Shown here: positions 59,001 to 64,000 of the stretch, piece after piece
Position numbering within the stretch: the first letter of the stretch is position 1
Layout: each line of letters starts with the position of its first letter
Source of the DNA: Epiperipatus broadwayi
Lineage: Eukaryota; Onychophora; Udeonychophora; Euonychophora; Peripatidae
NCBI GenBank assembly: GCA_028023455.1
Contig: JAQFVV010012490.1
Location: 3,970,576 to 4,034,575, forward strand
Reading direction: 5' to 3'
Length of the DNA stretch: 64,000 bases
The notes under the pieces: generated by a model
Database searches by the model: none
The model's input: only the letters and a program-made list of their open reading frames with translations
What the model was told of the DNA's origin: nothing
Made by a program: the position numbers and the translations under genes

Positions 59001-61405
59001 CCAAAACTAATGTACTTTCTAAATTTTGAAAAATAAATTGAAACTTATAGTACTAAATACAATTCTCACCATCCCAAAGTTTATTAATAAAAAATATACC
59101 CTATTAATTTTGACTAATTATAAGATTATATTTCATTTATTTAATCTGTTAATTCTAAATATTATATTCCAATCATTACTATAATTTTAACTGTCTATAG
59201 CTGTGTTATTTTGTATGGCCAGCTTTCACAACCATAAGCAATGATATTAAAACTTTATTTAACTGTTTACTTTTTAAAATACTTTATTATACTGTTATCT
59301 GTTAGGTATTTTAGCTTAAAATTGTATTACAAATCTATTATTACTTTTATATCACTTAAATATAACTTAAAATTTTAAAATTTTTTTTCATAATTGACCT
59401 TTCTACCCTACCTATGATCTACAGACAAGGGCACAATATATATATATGTTTAAAAGATATATGTGTATATATTTGGATATGCATATGATATGGAAGGAAA
59501 ATTATAAAATAATATTAATAAAAAATATTTAAAAAAATTTGTTAAAGATTTTTAAAAATTAAAAGTAAAAATAAAATAGTTTTTAAAAGGTAATAATTTT
59601 AAAAAATTGTGTATTGGATATACTTTTGTATATTATATATATATGTAAGTTCTCTCTCTATATATATGGATATATATATTGTAACCTTTTATTTAGGTCC
59701 CCATATTAAATAATCCAAAATTTTAAATCGTAAAAATACATTTGGCAGTAAAATCTTAATAAGTGGTTTTAAATAGACTGTTCTGGATGCACTAGAAGAT
59801 CTGCTTGGGTGGAGAAGAGATTTCAAACCCAGTGTAGGCTTTGACAAATAATATATTGCTATTTTATTATTGTTGAAGAGCAATTAAAAAAAAATTACAT
59901 TTATAAATCTTGTAAAATGAATGGTGATAGTCCATTCTTTAAGCATATTTTTTTAGTGAATTAGAAAGTCTTAGATATTATGGGTAGTTATTAAAAATAA
60001 AGGTAAAGGGAATAATATTAATGATATTCCCACTTAAGTGTTATTGGTCCATTTGTTACCAATCATACAATGTAATACAAGGTATAAATTACAGACCAAA
60101 GTGGTAGGGGGGGGGAGAATAAAAAAAAGAGAATCAAAATCAACAGACTTCAACTCAAAACTTATAAAATAAGGAAGAAAAAGGTGAAAAATCAGAAAAT
60201 ATAGAATCTATTTGAAGGAAATTTTAAGATATTATTTATTTGAAAAATATGGCATAGAAAATCTTCAACCTTGTCCTACATTCAACAGTTTTTCCATCAA
60301 TTTGATAATTCCTGTAATTCATACTGGGAAGGAGAAATGGGAACCATGTGGATAATAATTTACTTCAACAAATATTACTTCGAACCCAGAACAATTCCAG
60401 AGAATGTAAGCTTTTGCTTTTATTTCAGTTATATTTTTAAATTGTCAGATTTAAAAATGATGCATAGATTATTTATATTTAAAAAGAAGATGGCGAAAAT
60501 GTTTGTCTGTTTTTCACGTGCTCTTATTATCAAGAAGAATATGTTTACTTAGAAATGATAATTTCAATAAAATAATTCAAAATAATTTTGAAGAAAAATG
60601 TCAGGAGATAGAGTAAACAAACCAAAAAAGTCATTTTTGAATCATATAACTTTTAATAAAGTTAAAAGAAGATTGCGTGATTTTATTCCCTATTCTTCTT
60701 AAGAAAGAAAACTCATCTGCAATGTTGCTTTAGCACCAACTTGCTTAATTATAGAAAATGGAAAGTTACAGATTAATTAAAAATGCCAAGAATATCGTAT
60801 TTATAATTGAATAGTCTTCTTAATATTGCTAAACACTAGTACTGTGCTGATAAAAATGAAATAAAATAAATATTTAAAGTTTTATTGTGCAACATGCATC
60901 TCAATATTATAAAAAAATGCTTTAAAAATGCCCAGATTATTTAAAATTGTTACAGACATTACCGCGGAGGGAAGAACAAAATCAATAAATAATTTTAAAA
61001 AGTTGAATGTGTTAATTGTAATGAAACTTTAAAGTCATAATTTTAAGGAAAATTATCTGGATTAAAATATGGATAAACCAATTTTGATTATGCTACACTT
61101 GAAAGTGTTTAAATATTATCTCACTATGCTGACATCGATACATAAATCAATAAATGATTTTAAAAGAATGTGTTTGTAGATCGTAATAAACCGATTTTAG
61201 TGGTATTGCCTTTGGAAAAGTGTTTGAATAATGTCTTATTATGCTAGCATTGAACAGGATAATCAAAATATATATATATGCATTACTTAGGAATGTTTAC
61301 TCATCATAATATCAATTTTCTTATCATTTTAGCTCACAAGGATGAAATAAACTTTGACTAATAGGATAAAATCTAATAGGAGAAAATGTTCGTTTATTAT
61401 TTATT
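56001..61405. other. AT-rich spacer with microsatellites, no gene seen
   Basis: Contains (GT)n near 58912-58922, (TA)n near 59438-59450 and 59633-59643, and a G tract near 60107-60114. At 59675 the word TATATATATTGTAACCT repeats the left edge of family L copy 3 and may be another broken edge. No protein motif was recognised, including in the frames at 56978-57205, 58150-58428 and 60271-60552. Confidence 0.4.
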
Positions 61406-61702
61406 CCAATATTTATCAACCAATTTCTTTAAAAAACTTGTTCTTTATTTTATATTTTATTTTTTATTCTATTTTATTTTTATTTTATATTTGTATTTTT
61501 AATTTTTGTTTTATTTGTGTATTTATTTATTTATTTATTATTTATTGATAATATTGTTTGTATTTTTCTTAGTGGCTTGAAAAAGACTATAAGGATAGAA
61601 ATAGTCGAAACGTTGCTTATTGAATGTAAATTTTATATAGTTAAATAAAGAACAAGTTTTTTAAAGAAATTGGTTGGTGAATCTATATTTGATAAATATT
61701 GG
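61406..61702. repeat. Inverted-repeat module with stem-loop and GAAACG motif
   Basis: The left arm 61406-61452 (CCAATATTTATCAACCAATT onwards) is the reverse complement of 61641-61702, apart from a 14-base insertion in the right arm. Between the arms lies the stem GACTAT...ATAGTC (61585-61606) directly followed by GAAACGTTG, then AATAAAG. A stem followed by CGAAACG is frequent in the terminal parts of Penelope-like elements and resembles a decayed hammerhead core; the upstream CTTGAAAAA departs from CUGANGA. Confidence 0.6.
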
Positions 61703-64000
61703 TTTTTATGGACTATATTTTTTAAAGAAGAAACATTTTTTCGGATTTTTAATTTATTATTTATTATTGCTGTTTAGGGTTATAGTATTTACATCATGTC
61801 ATTTGGGAATTTTTTTTATTATATATTTATTGTAATATAAGATATGTTTAGTAAAAGGATGTAGAGCAGTATAAAGATATATACATTCATTACACCTATA
61901 TTTTTGCTATTTTCCCAAGTAAGGGAAAACATAATATTAAATATCAAAAATCAAGACAGAGTGAGGGGGATATTTATCTCCTGCACTTTTAAAATAGACT
62001 TTAATATTTTACTAAAGGTGAACAGACTAAATTTTGTCAGATATACTATAATGACCCAATTGTTTTCTTATATATAAAAAAATTGATATAAGCTCCGTTT
62101 CATTTAATTTTGCATATGAACATGTCCACTTTGAATATAAATGTAGGTTGAACTTCATTGTTTACATGCGTAGTGCTTGCTATAACAAAAGTATAATTGT
62201 TATTTTAAAATAATTACTTATCATGACATATATTTTGGTGATTTGCCTATTAATACATTAATAGTTTCTGCATTGTGAAAAAGAATATTTGTTTCCACTT
62301 TTATTGTTAGTGTTATTTACCTTGCAATGGTATTGATAAGAATTTGTGACAACTTTCAGCTGATAAGTATGTGCCACATATAATGGCTTCAAATAGAATA
62401 TTAATATTGAGCATGAGCTGATGGAGATTCACCCATTGCTGATTACATGAGAAAATGATATGGTTGAGGCTGAGTAATAATTAGTGCTTAGTTAGCATAA
62501 TTAATCCCAAGAGAGGATATCTATGGTCTGAATTTTATTTTCCTGTGATGAGACCAAGCCCACATTTGTATACCTATGGAAAGGTATTAGAATTAGCCAT
62601 ATTATTATACAACTATCATGTTGTTTTGTAGAGTCTCCCTTCATTGTTTGATCCCTCATGTTATAGTTAGTTTTCCACCGTGTATGGTGAAGTTTAGTAT
62701 TTCAAAATCAAATAGCAAGGATGAGATAAAGTTAGATTAAGGGACACTGGTCTATCTATAGTGTTTGCCTAATTGGAAGTGTCTTTATGATGTATAAACT
62801 TCATCAGTTTATAGACAAGCAGACCAAACCTTACTAATGATTGTAGAACTTCTAGATGAAAGAGCAAGAAATGCACATAGACAATGTTGATTCATTTTCA
62901 TTAAGCAGTGATTCACCGATGGATAGGTAAAATAGGTTAACTATTAAAATGAGTACTTCTGATGTCTGTTCCCACTTTCATACACTGAAGCTATTCATCT
63001 TAAATTGTAATGTTATTAATTGTGCTTCATATGATAATTGCCCTTATCATATTCTGGTAAATCAAATATAGTAGAATATACTACTTTATAATTTTGGGTT
63101 TAGATTTTAAAATTTGCCCAGATCCCAAAGACTTAAACACACTTTTGTTTTATAACCTAAATGCTAATTTAGCTTAAATAAATTTTAAATCTCTTATTCT
63201 ACAAGATAGAATAATAATAGAAACTTAGCCAATAATAATAATAATAGTGATACTATGAATGTCACTGTATTAATTTATCATTATTTACTATGTGTGTAAA
63301 TAATGGGCATACCCATTATTTTTCATCCAAGTTTATTTAATGTATGGGTTTTATTTCAGATAATGTGTCTGAAATAAAGTTGTAAATAAATCTTGTGTTA
63401 AAAATTTATTTAGTTGCCTGCAATCTTATTGCTAATCGCCATACGCACATTATTATTGTTATTACTAGACATATCAGAGGATTATATATTGAAATCATCA
63501 TCAACCAATACAGTACAATTAACTGTTGGTATATCATAATAATTTTGTTTTAAGCCCTATAATTTATGAGTACATCTAAGGCATCATCACTTAGTAATCA
63601 AGACATTATTAACCTGGAGTTACATATGATTTTTAAGTGATATACTAAAAGATAAACATTTAATATTGGTTTAATCAATTTATTTGAACCCGCAGATCTA
63701 CCATTCACTGATCTTGATCACATGGTTTATAATTATTTGAGAAAAGGAAGTTGCTAAGTTATTGTGTTTAGTTATTAAAAAGTTATTCCTATTTCTTGAA
63801 TTTTAATTTATAAGAGTTATTGAATTTATAAAGTTTCTGTGGAACTGCTAAATATAGTTGTTAATTTGAGTTTATATTAAGAGCTGTTTTGTGCATTATA
63901 TTTGGGTAGTGCCAAAATCCATCTCACTGACCCAAGTATATTTTGTATAACAATCTTTGAGTTGTTTGAGCCCTGAGAAGAATTAGTTGTTAAGTTTCAA
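61703..64000. other. AT-rich spacer, no gene seen
   Basis: Moderately less AT-rich around 62340-62960, but no frame longer than about 50 codons and no recognisable motif on either strand. Confidence 0.5.

Noticed and set aside
54870-59700. Full LTR retrotransposon bounded by the two TATATATTGTAACCT words
   Set aside because: The similarity beyond the shared 15-17 bases could not be extended, and no gag, protease, RT or integrase motif was found between them.
61354-61548. 64-codon frame that looks like a membrane protein
   Set aside because: It is a translation of a TTTAT-rich run; hydrophobicity comes from poly-T composition.
1-64000. Bacterial features such as operons, CRISPR arrays or riboswitches
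   Set aside because: Composition, long non-coding stretches and eukaryotic transposon families show that this is animal-type nuclear DNA; no regular spacer-repeat array was seen.

Overview
The window is very AT-rich eukaryotic DNA, almost certainly from an invertebrate animal. Long T and A runs, AT/TA microsatellites and decayed transposable elements from many classes fill it. No host gene could be recognised on either strand, nor any tRNA, rRNA or CRISPR array. Most open frames are short and lie in low-complexity sequence. The species cannot be fixed from this sequence. The mix of Merlin, Tigger-like, hAT-like and possibly piggyBac-like DNA elements, a PHD/esterase-type CR1-like LINE and Penelope-style hammerhead repeats fits an arthropod, mollusc, cnidarian or similar metazoan.

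Layout. 0-2 kb: one copy of a dispersed repeat and a 74-bp tandem duplication. 2.17-5.48 kb: a nearly intact Merlin (IS1595/ISXO2-like) DNA transposon with perfect 27-bp inverted ends, a perfect 8-bp target duplication, and a transposase broken by one frameshift. 6.3-6.5 kb: a perfect 54-bp hairpin inside 15-bp direct repeats. 8-8.9 kb: a possible hAT-like element. 10.0-11.2 kb: a Tigger/pogo-like element with TA target duplication and a C-terminal transposase remnant. 12.6-18.1 kb: a decayed LINE (PHD finger, coiled coil, SGNH esterase, AP endonuclease, reverse transcriptase), split by a hAT-like MITE. 19.5-20.5 kb: an unidentified decayed Ser/Asn-rich coding region. 27.7-29.2 kb: a second, internally deleted Merlin, also with a perfect 8-bp target duplication. 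32.2-34.1 kb: an island of higher GC with two unidentified open frames.

40.7-44.1 kb is the most intricate part. It holds 258-261-bp inverted arms, a 456-bp repeat in two direct and one inverted partial copies, each copy carrying a type-I hammerhead-ribozyme-like motif, and a third Merlin-type element. The 8-bp flanks of that element do not match each other. One of them matches, in reverse complement, the flank of an orphan terminal repeat 1.6 kb away, which points to an inversion between transposon ends.

Three diverged copies of a long, apparently non-coding repeat lie near 36-38.3, 45.1-47 and 54.9-56 kb. A 5'-truncated relative of the LINE lies at 52.0-53.1 kb, a possible piggyBac-like element at 49.6-50.9 kb, and an inverted-repeat module with a stem-loop-GAAACG motif at 61.4-61.7 kb. 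The genes present are parts of mobile elements and do not form a host pathway. The window records repeated insertion, nesting, internal deletion and inversion.
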